Shown here piece after piece: positions 10,655 through 20,395 of a stretch of DNA of 64,000 nucleotides. Position 1 is the first letter of the stretch, and each line of letters begins with the position of its first letter. Below the pieces are notes generated by a model, which did not search any database, was not told the DNA's origin, and saw only the letters and a program-made list of their open reading frames with translations. Both the position numbers and the translations under genes were made by a program. The stretch covers positions 42,732,878-42,796,877 of the forward strand of contig CM020618.1 of assembly GCA_009829735.1 (NCBI GenBank), read 5' to 3'. Source of the stretch: Pyropia yezoensis. Taxonomy: Eukaryota > Rhodophyta > Bangiophyceae > Bangiales > Bangiaceae.

Positions 10655-12709
10655 TCACGTTGAGGGAGGGCTGTTAGGGTCTATCTCATTCCGGGCACAG
10701 TACGCCCGGACCTTCTCAGCGGGAAGGTCCTCCACATACTCCCACGTATCATCCTTGGCTTTGTAGCGAAACCAATGCACCCTCAACATGAGGCGGTCAG
10801 TGTCTTCATCCCATCCGTGGTCGATGAACTTATCGAACACGTGCTCCTGTGGGCCTTGTTTGGCCGCAGGCAGTGAGGGGAGGCGCCACGATTCCAACGC
10901 ACGCGCCCAAGCTGGGTCGCCTGCAGGCGGTGGTGCAACTTTGACCACGTCCTGTCCGTTCACTGCGCGGACCCCATCGTCACTTTCGATGATGAAGCGC
11001 CGCCCATCAGTACGAAGGACCTGGTACGGCCCCTTCGTCTGGAATACCAGCTTACCCCCAGTTGGGGTGTGCGAGTGTACCAGCACCCAGTCACCCTGCT
11101 CGGGGACGTGCTTAGCATTGCGCACCTTTTCGTCAAAGGTACGCTTGTAGCGCTTTTGTGCTTTGTCCATCTCAGCCCTGACTTTAGGGATGAGGCTTTC
11201 AAGCCTAGCAGCGAACTCCGCCTTACTCTCAGTAGGAGTAGGCGTACTGCCACCATCCTCCCTAGTTGGGAGCGACCGCCGCACGGCAATAGACCGCACA
11301 CGACGGGGGGTCACAAAAGCGAGGGGTACTTCCCCTGTAGATGAGTGAACCTGCGAATTGTAGGCAGTGGTAAGGATAGAAATGTATTGGTCCCACGTCT
11401 TCACGTGCTCACTCACATAGTGGCGCAGCTGCCTAACAATAGTTTTGTTGAAGCGCTCCACCTGCCCATTAGTTTGTGGTTGGTAGGGGGTGGCATAGTT
11501 TGCCTTAACCCCCAACATATCCAGCACTCCCTGAAACAGTACAGACGCAAATTGCGGTCCATTGTCCGATAGTGTACTATCTCGGATGCCATACGCGGCA
11601 ACCCAGTGATCTAGGAAGGCTGACACGACCGACATGGCCGTGATCTCCGCCAGTGGGATCGCTCGCGTAAGTTTCGTGAAGCGGTCACAGATGACCAGGA
11701 GGTACTGGTTGCCCTCCTCGGTCACGGGCAGTGGCCCAAGAAGGTCCATCGCCAACGCGGCGAAGGGCTCCTTGGCCGGGAACAATAACATAGCCGTACT
11801 ATGCCGCCGTTCCATCAGACGGTTCTGTGCACAACTTGTGCAGGCAGCCACCCAACTGTAGATGTCCACCACCATGGACGGCCAGTAGTACCTGGTCCTC
11901 AGGGTCTGGTACAGTTTACTAGACCCCAGGTGTCCGCCCGTGGGAGCGTTGTGCTCCCTCTCAAGGATACTGTCCTTGAGGGATGCGGGGACGACAAGTT
12001 GTTCGGTCCCCTGGAATACCCCCCTCCTCATGAGGAGGCCATCGTCTCCCAGAAAGAACCGCGTCTCTACCACTGTATCCAGTATATCCCTCTGCGACTT
12101 GCAGAAGGGATCCTCGGCCTGGGCCTTCACCACCTCGTCCAGGGACAGGGGCAAGTACTTCTTGTTCCCTGGCGCCTCGGGGTTCAACGCCTGACCCGAG
12201 CGCGTGACCACCCCCACGATGCGGATGTCCTCATCGACTGGGTTAGTGTCCAGCCCCTCGGTAGGTACCCGAGAGAGGCCGTCGGCAAGGGCATGTTGCC
12301 TGCCAGGTCGGTACTCAATGTCAAAGTTGAAGGGTGCCAGTCGCACCCTCCACCGGTTGAGACGAGTGTTCGTACAGTCCGTCTTGAAGATGAACTGCAA
12401 CGCGCGGTGGTCACAGCGGATGAGGGACTTCTCACCCTCCAGGTAGGGACGAAGTGACGTCACCGCCCACACCACTGCGAGTCCTTCCAACTCGGTGACT
12501 CCGTCGTTCTTCTCGGCCGAGTTCAGCCCCTTACTAAAGTATCCCACCGGCAAGTACTCCTTGTCCGGCTGCTGCTGAATCAACACACAACCAAGTTGGT
12601 CGTAGCTAGCGTCCACATCCAGGATGTAATGGCCTCCCAACCTGGGAATAGCCAAGATGGGGGGCTTCAGCAGAAGGTCCCGAACAGTCTCAAAGGATTC
12701 CTGCTCCAC
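10655..12709 (-). CDS. pol: RNase H, integrase and chromodomain part of A1 pol
   Basis: 684 codons. RNase H comes first (LDVDASYDQLG, TELEGLAVVW, IRCDHRAL supply the acidic residues), then the integrase zinc finger (H..H with CTSCAQ, near 11840), the catalytic core with AMDLLGP, LSDNGPQF and NGQVERFNKT, and a C-terminal chromodomain-like stretch (LMLRVHWFRYKAKDDTWEY) that in chromoviruses directs insertion to marked chromatin. The first codon is GTG and the frame is -1 relative to RT; in sense B1 the two are in one frame, so A1 has a frameshift near 12700. The partial copy at 17169-18243 carries the same protein with more damage. Confidence 0.9.
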   Translation of the reverse strand: MEQESFETVRDLLLKPPILAIPRLGGHYILDVDASYDQLGCVLIQQQPDKEYLPVGYFSKGLNSAEKNDGVTELEGLAVVWAVTSLRPYLEGEKSLIRCDHRALQFIFKTDCTNTRLNRWRVRLAPFNFDIEYRPGRQHALADGLSRVPTEGLDTNPVDEDIRIVGVVTRSGQALNPEAPGNKKYLPLSLDEVVKAQAEDPFCKSQRDILDTVVETRFFLGDDGLLMRRGVFQGTEQLVVPASLKDSILEREHNAPTGGHLGSSKLYQTLRTRYYWPSMVVDIYSWVAACTSCAQNRLMERRHSTAMLLFPAKEPFAALAMDLLGPLPVTEEGNQYLLVICDRFTKLTRAIPLAEITAMSVVSAFLDHWVAAYGIRDSTLSDNGPQFASVLFQGVLDMLGVKANYATPYQPQTNGQVERFNKTIVRQLRHYVSEHVKTWDQYISILTTAYNSQVHSSTGEVPLAFVTPRRVRSIAVRRSLPTREDGGSTPTPTESKAEFAARLESLIPKVRAEMDKAQKRYKRTFDEKVRNAKHVPEQGDWVLVHSHTPTGGKLVFQTKGPYQVLRTDGRRFIIESDDGVRAVNGQDVVKVAPPPAGDPAWARALESWRLPSLPAAKQGPQEHVFDKFIDHGWDEDTDRLMLRVHWFRYKAKDDTWEYVEDLPAEKVRAYCARNEIDPNSPPST

Positions 12710-13932
12710 CCGACTTGGGAAGGCAGGTTCTTCGGTAGCGTTGAGCTCACTAACTCATTCAACGGCTTCGCCACCTTGGCGAAGCCCTTGGTGAAACGTC
12801 GGTACACGTTACACATCCCGAGGAATCTCCTCATCTGGGTCTGGGTCCGGGGGTACTGAGCCTTACGAATGGCCCTCAAGTTTTTCTCGTTAACACTGAG
12901 ACGCCCCGGACGGACAACATGTCCCAAGTACTCGACCTCTTGAGTGAAGAGGTGGCACTTACTCGCCTTCAGTGACACACCGGCGTCAGCAAGTAGCTTG
13001 AACACCTGGCCAAGATGGCCAATGTGTTCCTCCGGACTTCGGGAGAACACAATGATATCGTCTAGGTACACGAGACAGATCTGCCACCGTACTCCGGCCA
13101 GAATCATGTCCATAGCGCGCTGGAAAGTTGCCGGCGCGTTACACAGGCCAAACGGTAGACGCTTGCACTGGTAGGTACCACAGTGACAGGTAAAGGTAGT
13201 TTTATGCCTGTCCTCCGGGGCAATGGGAATTTGCCAGTACCCCGCGTTACAGTCCAGGGTACAGAACACGTTCGCCTCCCCTGGAGAGTCCAGACAGTCG
13301 TCCATCCTAGGTAGGGGATAACTGTCCTTCACCGTGCTCTCGTTGAGCTTACGGTAGTCGATACAGAACCGGGGGTTCCCATCAACTTTGGGGACGATCA
13401 CCACCGGACTCGCCCACTCGGCGTTACTGGCCTCGATCACATCGAGGGCCTCCATGCGAGCAACTTGCTCCTTAACGAGGGCCCTTGAACGGGGTCCTCC
13501 CCTATACGGTTGTTGGCGTATAGGGGGTGCACCGGGCTTCAACTCGATCCGGTGTTGGGTGGCTCTCATGAGTCCCAATTGGCCATCCCACAACTTGTGA
13601 TATTGGTCCAAGAGGCGTTCAACTTGAACCCTCAACCTGGGGGGGACACCCTCCATGTTCACATGGAGTCGAGGAGAGGCGGCCGACTTGGCTTGACGCT
13701 TCTCCTTTCCGGACTTCGGGTCGCTACTTGCGCCCGCGTCGAGGGTGACCGCTACTACCGGTCCCTCGTGTTGGTCGATATAGCCGAACTTGGCTCCCGA
13801 CTTGAAGTACTTGGGCGACGAGCTCAGGTTCATCACCTGGATCCTCCACGGGACTCCGGCTTTGGAGTCCATCGTGCCAAGGGCAACATGCACTTGGAGC
13901 TTGCGAGCAAGAAGGGGGTAAGGGTGCACCAA
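12667..13932 (-). CDS. pol: Reverse transcriptase part of A1 pol
   Basis: Contains the protease-RT linker, then RT with the fingers (NPRFCIDYRKLN), palm (LDCNAGYWQI, the YLDDIIVFS active site) and connection (FLGMCNVYRRF). It is in the same frame as the protease ORF but separated from it by a TAA at 13945-13947. It ends shortly after the connection region because of a frameshift before RNase H. A2 (18243-19436) carries the same region with many one-base indels. Confidence 0.9.
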   Translation of the reverse strand: MVHPYPLLARKLQVHVALGTMDSKAGVPWRIQVMNLSSSPKYFKSGAKFGYIDQHEGPVVAVTLDAGASSDPKSGKEKRQAKSAASPRLHVNMEGVPPRLRVQVERLLDQYHKLWDGQLGLMRATQHRIELKPGAPPIRQQPYRGGPRSRALVKEQVARMEALDVIEASNAEWASPVVIVPKVDGNPRFCIDYRKLNESTVKDSYPLPRMDDCLDSPGEANVFCTLDCNAGYWQIPIAPEDRHKTTFTCHCGTYQCKRLPFGLCNAPATFQRAMDMILAGVRWQICLVYLDDIIVFSRSPEEHIGHLGQVFKLLADAGVSLKASKCHLFTQEVEYLGHVVRPGRLSVNEKNLRAIRKAQYPRTQTQMRRFLGMCNVYRRFTKGFAKVAKPLNELVSSTLPKNLPSQVGWSRNPLRLFGTFC

Positions 13933-13944
13933 CCCGTTCCCCGT

Positions 13945-14478
13945 TTAATCAGTTACAACGTCAACGTGCGCCACCGAGTTGGGGGGCAACGTGACCTTAC
14001 GGGCTAAACGCAGGGTAGCAGTAATCCCTTCTCTCACAGTACAAACAGGCTTCGACTGTGAGACTGTCACAGGAGCCACAGACTTTCCCTTACCAAGGAT
14101 GGGGATAGTCTCCCCATTCATCAACTTGACCCAGTACTCAGGGCCACAAATCAAGGGCACTTGTGTAACAACATAAGGGGTACCCAGAAGCAGGGGTACC
14201 GATATATTCTCAACTACGCCATAGGTCACGTCGACCTCATGGGTCCCCAACCTAGTTGGTAGGGTCACGGCACCAACGATGGGAAGTACCCCACCATTGA
14301 TGTCAATCATATGGTCAGCTTTGGACCTCCAGCGTTGGAGCTTCACCTCCTTTGGTAATAGCGACTTGCGTATCAAGGAGGCTCCTGACCCGGTATCAAG
14401 TACGATACGGGTACAGCATGCACGGCCGGGGGCAAGTTGCACCCGTCCAGCCACCTGGAAGTTCTCACCCGTCAGCAC
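13945..14478 (-). CDS. Retroviral-type aspartic protease of A1
   Basis: About 177 residues with the DTGSGASL active-site motif near residue 28 and a LLLGTPY/ILG region typical of single-domain retropepsins, which work as dimers. It sits -1 in frame relative to gag, so a -1 ribosomal frameshift or a linking indel is needed. The frame ends with TAA at 13945; the same TAA is in A2 (19462-19464), so it is older than both copies or functional as a read-through point. Confidence 0.85.
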   Translation of the reverse strand: MLTGENFQVAGRVQLAPGRACCTRIVLDTGSGASLIRKSLLPKEVKLQRWRSKADHMIDINGGVLPIVGAVTLPTRLGTHEVDVTYGVVENISVPLLLGTPYVVTQVPLICGPEYWVKLMNGETIPILGKGKSVAPVTVSQSKPVCTVREGITATLRLARKVTLPPNSVAHVDVVTD

Positions 14479-14633
14479 CGCGATGACCCGACGTGGGTTT
14501 ACGTTCTTGGGGAGTCCTACCCGAGGTGGGCGGACTCCCTTAGGTCGCCGCAGTATCCGGCACGGTTGGTTCGTCCTCCTGGCCCACTTGGCCGAGGCTT
14601 CCGTTGTGAGCTTCGGACGACCAGCCCCAACGG

Positions 14634-16580
14634 TTATTCGTTTCCCGCCGACTTGGCGTCCGAATCTGAGGGCGGGGAGGAAGACGACGAGTCCGAGGAC
14701 GACGTGTCCGCCTCCTCCGCCGAGGGTGTGGCGACCGCGACGACCGGTCGAGACCCACCCTCGCGGCGTGAACGTACTTCGTTCGTAGCCGACTTTTTAC
14801 TCGCATTCCTAACAAGTTGTTGGATGCGTTTACTCAACTTGGGGCAATCATATGCCCAGTGACCATCGGAGTTGCAGTTCCAACACCGATGGTCCGTTCC
14901 GGGAGGGGTCTTCCCAACTGGGGAAGACGAAGGGATACCTTGGGAAGTTCCCACGGCAGCTACCACCCTCTCCTTGCGGATTCGGCGTGCCTCTCTCAAC
15001 TCTCTGGCCTGGCGCGCCTCCTCACGTTCCTTGGCTAACTCGGACTGACGCTCCTGGCGTTGTTCCTCCCGCAACTTGCGGTAGGCCTCGCCTCTGCGGT
15101 AGGCGAACCTAGCCAACCCGGCCAGGGTCGCCCGGGCAGTGTTATGCTCCCGGGTCTCCATCCGGACTGACCAATGGAGTCCCTCCACAAACCGACTCTT
15201 CAGCACAGCTTGTGGATGAAGAAACCCACAAATATTGTTGAGCTTACGGACTCGCTCCGTAAAGGACAACTCGTCCTCCGCCTCTTCCTGATGGGCTTGC
15301 GTAAACTCCTCGACTTGAGAAGCCAGCGCCGCTTCCTCAACCATGGCCCTCAACAACCAGTTGACGAGCTCCAAATAGGACGTCACCTCCCCAGCGCCTC
15401 CACTTGAGGAGCTGGGCATGACGGACATAAGTTCTGTCCGTAGGTCGCCCTTCGTAAACTCCTGTAGCATGTAAAAAGCCATGCCTTCACTTATGGCATT
15501 GTCGTCACAGGCTTTTGTGAAACGACGTAGGAACTCAAAGACACGGAGAGGGGGAGTTCCATCCCACTCCGCTTTGTGCCCAAAAGAATGAAGTGCATTT
15601 TTCTTGGCACGGCCCATGGCTCGGGCCTGGTCTGGACCATACGCCACCGACTTGTTGTGGAGGGCGTAGGTCTCACAGTCAAAGATCCTCTGGTAGACCG
15701 GGTTGGCTACCTGGATCTTGGGCGGCACCTCACGTTGAGGGAACAGCCGCTGTGGCACTGGGGTAAGTTGACCCTCAGCGCCTGTAGTCTGGTACGGCGA
15801 GCTTGGTGTAGCCGCCGGCGTTTCCAAGGGGGACTCCCCCGTGAAGGGCGTGCGCCCCACCGAGAATGGTGCGGCTCCCACGTTGGGAGTCACAGGGGTC
15901 CCCCCATGTTCGGGGCGACCCGGAATAGGCGTCAGGAAAGATTCCCCCTGCGCCTGCGGGCTCGAAAGCCCCAGTCCGGTCTGGACATTAAGGCCATCTG
16001 GCAAACTCGCCACAGTCTGATTCAGAATAGTATTCGTCATCGTGACCACCAGGTCCGGCAAAGTCTGCCGCAACACATTGGTCGCCTCCCAACGGACAGT
16101 TTCCGCGAGGAGGGGATTGACGACTCCAGTTGAGTCTCGGTCCGCCTCCGGGAGTCCACCTGAGGGGTAACCACGTTCTTCAGGGGTCTCAACCGGGGGC
16201 ATGGGCGCGAGCTCATCGCCGACCAACGGAGGTCCGCCGTCCTCCGAAAGCCTAGTTGGCGACGGCTCCAAGCCAAAGTTGGCTCCAACCCGAGTGGAAC
16301 CCGCGGGGACAGTCCTCACCCCGTGGGACGTTCCCGTTGAGTACACCACGCGGTGGCCAGACTTCGGCCCACCCACATCAGACGTGTCACCCGAGTGAAC
16401 TCCCGACTGAGTCGGGGTCGCCTGTTGCCCGCCCGCACTTCCAGTCCTGCTGGCTTGAGGGACCTCTAGTCCCTCTGCGACCCCAGGTAAACCCACCTGT
16501 GTCTCACCAGTATTCAAAGGCACTGAAGTACGTGCGTCACCCGTGTACTCCCCGGACGACGGGGGGTCCGAACTAGCCAT
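14634..16580 (-). CDS. gag: Gag of A1 with CCHC zinc knuckle
   Basis: 648 codons from the ATG at 16580 (MASSDPPSSGEYTG). A long Pro/Gly/Thr-rich N-terminal region is followed by a capsid-like helical domain (around FLRRFTKACDDN and LHWSVRMETREHN), a charged coiled-coil-like stretch (LREEQRQERQSELAKERE), a single zinc knuckle CWNCNSDGHWAYDC, and an acidic Ser/Asp-rich tail. The knuckle binds the RNA genome in this family. The leader from the LTR to this ATG is 119 bases. Confidence 0.88.
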   Translation of the reverse strand: MASSDPPSSGEYTGDARTSVPLNTGETQVGLPGVAEGLEVPQASRTGSAGGQQATPTQSGVHSGDTSDVGGPKSGHRVVYSTGTSHGVRTVPAGSTRVGANFGLEPSPTRLSEDGGPPLVGDELAPMPPVETPEERGYPSGGLPEADRDSTGVVNPLLAETVRWEATNVLRQTLPDLVVTMTNTILNQTVASLPDGLNVQTGLGLSSPQAQGESFLTPIPGRPEHGGTPVTPNVGAAPFSVGRTPFTGESPLETPAATPSSPYQTTGAEGQLTPVPQRLFPQREVPPKIQVANPVYQRIFDCETYALHNKSVAYGPDQARAMGRAKKNALHSFGHKAEWDGTPPLRVFEFLRRFTKACDDNAISEGMAFYMLQEFTKGDLRTELMSVMPSSSSGGAGEVTSYLELVNWLLRAMVEEAALASQVEEFTQAHQEEAEDELSFTERVRKLNNICGFLHPQAVLKSRFVEGLHWSVRMETREHNTARATLAGLARFAYRRGEAYRKLREEQRQERQSELAKEREEARQARELREARRIRKERVVAAVGTSQGIPSSSPVGKTPPGTDHRCWNCNSDGHWAYDCPKLSKRIQQLVRNASKKSATNEVRSRREGGSRPVVAVATPSAEEADTSSSDSSSSSPPSDSDAKSAGNE

Positions 16581-16680
16581 GTTGGCTGACGATCCGTATG
16601 ACACGGTCCAAGTCCACCGTTCCTCTGAGACAGAGGGCCCCCTACACCCGGGTGCACCCGGAGGTAAAGTTTACCTCTGT

Positions 16681-16697
16681 CCCCTGCTGCTCCACCA
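16681..16697 (-). promoter_or_regulatory. Candidate primer-binding site of A1
   Basis: Two bases inside the 5' LTR the minus strand reads TGGTGGAGCAGCAGGGG, beginning with the TGG complementary to a tRNA CCA end. It is not the common initiator-Met site; the matching tRNA would end CCCCTGCTGCTCCACCA. I cannot name that tRNA. Confidence 0.5.
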
Positions 16698-16699
16698 AA

Positions 16700-17168
16700 T
16701 GTGGTAAAAACCACAAGCACACACGGCACCCAAGTTGGGGCGGTGTGCTAGGGCTGCCTTTCGTGTCGGGGGAACCGGAAGAAGTGCAAGTCGCACACAC
16801 TCTGTCCCTGTTGTGGGGCAAACCCCCCACGGACAAACAAGAGGATGGTGTGTGGTCCAACAGTTTCTTGGTCGGGACGGGGACGCAGGGCCAAGCCCCG
16901 ATGTCCCTCCCCTTATCCCCCCCGGGTCCCCTCAGAATCTCGCCACTCAGAATCTCCCACCCCAGCACCTGCCCACCGGGCCACACGAAAATTCAAGACG
17001 ATAAATGCAGAAAACCCTCAAATCCAAGTTGGATTTACTACTAAGCTCACTATCCCAAACTTAGGGAATATGGACCCAAATGCAGGGGGAGGAACGGATC
17101 AGGCTAGTGGCCTGCCGCCCCTTGCATGGCACGTGTTGCCCCCCTACCTGGGGGTCAATACTGCCACA
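16700..17168 (-). repeat. 5' LTR of element A1, shared edge with A2
   Basis: 469 bp starting TGTGGTA and ending TGCCACA. It differs from the 3' LTR at about 15 positions by eye. The base after its end is internal integrase sequence of another family-A copy (A2) instead of unrelated flank. The last bases ACA occur at the matching internal site near 11632, a possible microhomology join. Confidence 0.9.
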
Positions 17169-19895
17169 TGGCCGTGATCTCTGCCAGTGGGATCGCTCGC
17201 GTAAGTTTCGTGAAGCGGTCACAGATGACCAGGAGGTACTGGTTGCCCTCCTCGGTCACTGGCAGTGGCCCAAGGATGTCCATCGCCAACGCGGCGAAGG
17301 GCTCCTTGGCCGGGAACAATAGCATAGCCGTACTAGGCCGCCGTTCCATCACACGGTTCTGTGCACAACTTGTGCAGGCAGCCACCCAACTGTAGATGCC
17401 CACCACCATGGACGGTCAGTAGTACCTGGTCCTCAGGGTCTGGTACAGTTTACTAGACCCCAGGTGTCCACCTGTGGGAGCGTTATGCTCCCTCTCAAGG
17501 ATACTGTCCTTGAGGGATGCGGGGACGACAAGTTGTTCGGTCCCCTGGAATACCCCCCTCCTCATGAGGAGGCCATCGTCTCCCAGAAAGAACCGCGTCT
17601 CCACCACTGTATCCAGTATATCCCTCTGCGACTTGCAGAAGGGATCCTCGGCCTGGGCCTTCACCACCTCGTCCAGGGACAGGGGCAAGTACTTCTTGTT
17701 CCCTGGCGCCTCGGGGTTCAACGCCTGACCCGAGCGCGTGACCACCCCACGATGCGGATGTCCTCATCGACTGGGTTAGTGTCCAGCCCCTCGATAGGTA
17801 CCCGAGAGAGGCCGTCGGCAAGGGCATGTTGCCTGCCAGGTCGGTACTCAATGTCAAAGTTGAAGGGTGCCAGTTCGCACCCTCCACCGGTTGAGACGAG
17901 TGTTCGTACAGTCCGTCTTGAAGATGAACTGCAACGCGCGGTGGTCACAGCGGATGAGGGACTTCTCACCCTCCAGGTAGGGACGAAGTGACGTCACCGC
18001 CCACACCACTGCGAGTCCTTCCAACTCGGTGACTCCGTCGTTCTTCTCGGCCGAGTTCAGCCCCTTACTAAAGTATCCCACCGGCAAGTACTCCTTGTCC
18101 GGCTGCTGCTGAATCAACACACAACCAAGTTGGTCGTAGCTAGCGTCCACATCCAGGATGTAATGGCCTCCCAACCTGGGAATAGTCAAGATGGGGGGCT
18201 TCAGCAGAAGGTCCCGAAGAGTCTCAAAGGATTCCTGCTCCACCCGACTTTAGGGAGGCAGTTCTTCGGTAGCGTTGAGCTCACTAACTCATTCAACGGC
18301 TTCGCCACTTGGCGAGCCCTTGGTGAAACGTTGGTTCACGTTACACATCCCGAGGAATCTCCTAATCTGGGTCTGGGTCCGGGGGTACTGAGCCTTACGG
18401 ATGGCCCTCAAGTTTTTCTCGTTAACACTGAGACGCCCCGGACGGAGAACATGTCCCAAGTACTCGACCTCTTGAGTGAAGAGGTGGCACTTACTTGCTT
18501 CAGTGACACACCGGCGTCAGCCAGTAGCTTGAACACCTGGCCAAGATGGCCAATGTGTTCCTCCGGACTTCGGGAGAACACAATGATATCGTCTAGGTAC
18601 ACGAGACAGATCTGCCACCGTACTCCGGCCAGAATCATGTCATAGCGCGCTGGAAAGTTGCCGGCGCGTTACACGGCCAAACGGTAGACGCTTGCACTGG
18701 TAGGTACCACAGTGACAGTAAGGTAGTTTATGCCTGTCCTCCGGGGCAATGGGAATTTGCCAGTACCCCGCGTTACAGTCCAGGGTACAGAACACGTTCG
18801 CCTCCCCTGGAGAGTCCAGACAGTCGTCCATCCTAGGTAGGGGATAACTGTCCTTCACCGTGCTCTCGTTGAGCTTACGGTAGTCGATACAGAACCGGGG
18901 TTCCATCAACTTTGGGGACGATCACCACCGGACTCGCCCACTCGGCGTTACTGCCTCGATCACATCGAGGGCCTCCATGCGAGCAACTTGCTCCTTAACG
19001 AGGGCCCTGAACGGGTCCTCCCCTATACGGTTGTTGGCGTATAGGGGTGCACCGGGCTTCAACTCGATCCGGTGTTGGGTGGCTCTCATGAGTCCCAATT
19101 GGCCATCCCACAACTTGTGATATTGGTCCAAGAGGCGTTCAACTTGAACCTCAACCTGGGGGGGACACCCTCCATGTTCACATGGAGTCGAGGAGAGGCG
19201 GCCGACTTGGCTTGACGCTTCTCCTTTCCGGACTTCGGTCGCTACTTGCGCCCGCGTCGAGGGTGACCGCTACTACCGGTCCCTCGTGTTGGTCGATATA
19301 GCCGAACTTGGCTCCCGACTTGAAGTACTTGGGCGACGAGCTCAGGTTCATCACCTGGATCCTCCACGGGACTCCGGCTTTGGAGTCCATCGTGCCAAGG
19401 GCAACATGCACTTGGAGCTTGTGAGCAAGAAGGGGTAAGGGTGCACCAACCCGTTCCCCGTTTAATCAGTTACAACGTCAACGTGCGCCACCGAGTTGGG
19501 GGGCAACGTGACCTTACGGGCTAACGCAGGGTAGCAGTAATCCCTTCTCTCACAGTACAAACAGGCTTCGACTGTGAGACTGTCACAGGAGCCACAGACT
19601 TTCCCTTACCAAGGATGGGGATAGTCTCCCCATTCATCAACTTGACCCAGTAACTCAGGGCCACAAATCAAGGGCACTTGTGTAACAACATAAGGGGTAC
19701 CCAGAAGCAGGGGTACCGATATATTCTCAACTACGCCATAGGTCACGTCGACCTCATGGGTCCCCAACCTAGTTGGTAGGGTCACGGCACCAACGATGGG
19801 AAGTATCCCACCATTGATGTCAATCATATGGTCAGCTTTGGACCTCCAGCGTTGGAGCTTCACCTCCTTTGGTAAGCGACTTGCGTATCAAGGAG
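17169..19895 (-). pseudogene. Truncated family-A pol copy A2, indel-riddled
   Basis: Matches 11635-14375 of A1: mid-integrase, RNase H, RT and protease, in the same orientation. It lacks the rest of the integrase, the chromodomain and ORF A at one end and runs into the N gap at the other. From about 17745 on there are many single-base losses and gains, mostly in short homopolymers (for example near 17745, 17874, 18245, 18310, 18900 and 19010), growing denser toward the gap. This pattern fits uncorrected long-read sequence at a gap edge better than natural decay, although the truncation at 17169 may be real. Confidence 0.85.
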
Positions 19896-20395
19896 NNNNN
19901 NNNNNNNNNNNNNNNNNNNNNNNNNNNNNNNNNNNNNNNNNNNNNNNNNNNNNNNNNNNNNNNNNNNNNNNNNNNNNNNNNNNNNNNNNNNNNNNNNNNN
20001 NNNNNNNNNNNNNNNNNNNNNNNNNNNNNNNNNNNNNNNNNNNNNNNNNNNNNNNNNNNNNNNNNNNNNNNNNNNNNNNNNNNNNNNNNNNNNNNNNNNN
20101 NNNNNNNNNNNNNNNNNNNNNNNNNNNNNNNNNNNNNNNNNNNNNNNNNNNNNNNNNNNNNNNNNNNNNNNNNNNNNNNNNNNNNNNNNNNNNNNNNNNN
20201 NNNNNNNNNNNNNNNNNNNNNNNNNNNNNNNNNNNNNNNNNNNNNNNNNNNNNNNNNNNNNNNNNNNNNNNNNNNNNNNNNNNNNNNNNNNNNNNNNNNN
20301 NNNNNNNNNNNNNNNNNNNNNNNNNNNNNNNNNNNNNNNNNNNNNNNNNNNNNNNNNNNNNNNNNNNNNNNNNNNNNNNNNNNNNNNNNNNNNNN
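19896..20395. other. Assembly gap of exactly 500 N
   Basis: 500 unknown bases, a conventional placeholder, so the true size is unknown. It hides the junction between A2 (minus-sense) and B2 (plus-sense), the 5' part of A2 and the pol and 5' LTR of B2. Confidence 0.99.

Larger units (their letters stand above)
7794..17168 (-). mobile_element. Ty3/gypsy chromovirus A1, both LTRs present
   Basis: A 9.4-kb element bounded by two 469-bp LTRs in the same orientation. In sense order (minus strand): 5' LTR 16700-17168, primer site, gag, protease, RT, RNase H-integrase-chromodomain, then a plus-strand ORF A (8601-10543), polypurine tract and 3' LTR 7794-8262. The outer flanks CTCAT and TGGCC do not match, so there is no target-site duplication; the right flank is more family-A sequence (A2). 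The LTRs differ at roughly 15 places by eye, so this is not a brand-new insertion. The element is rich in the dyad motif CAA-C/G-TTG. Confidence 0.9.
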
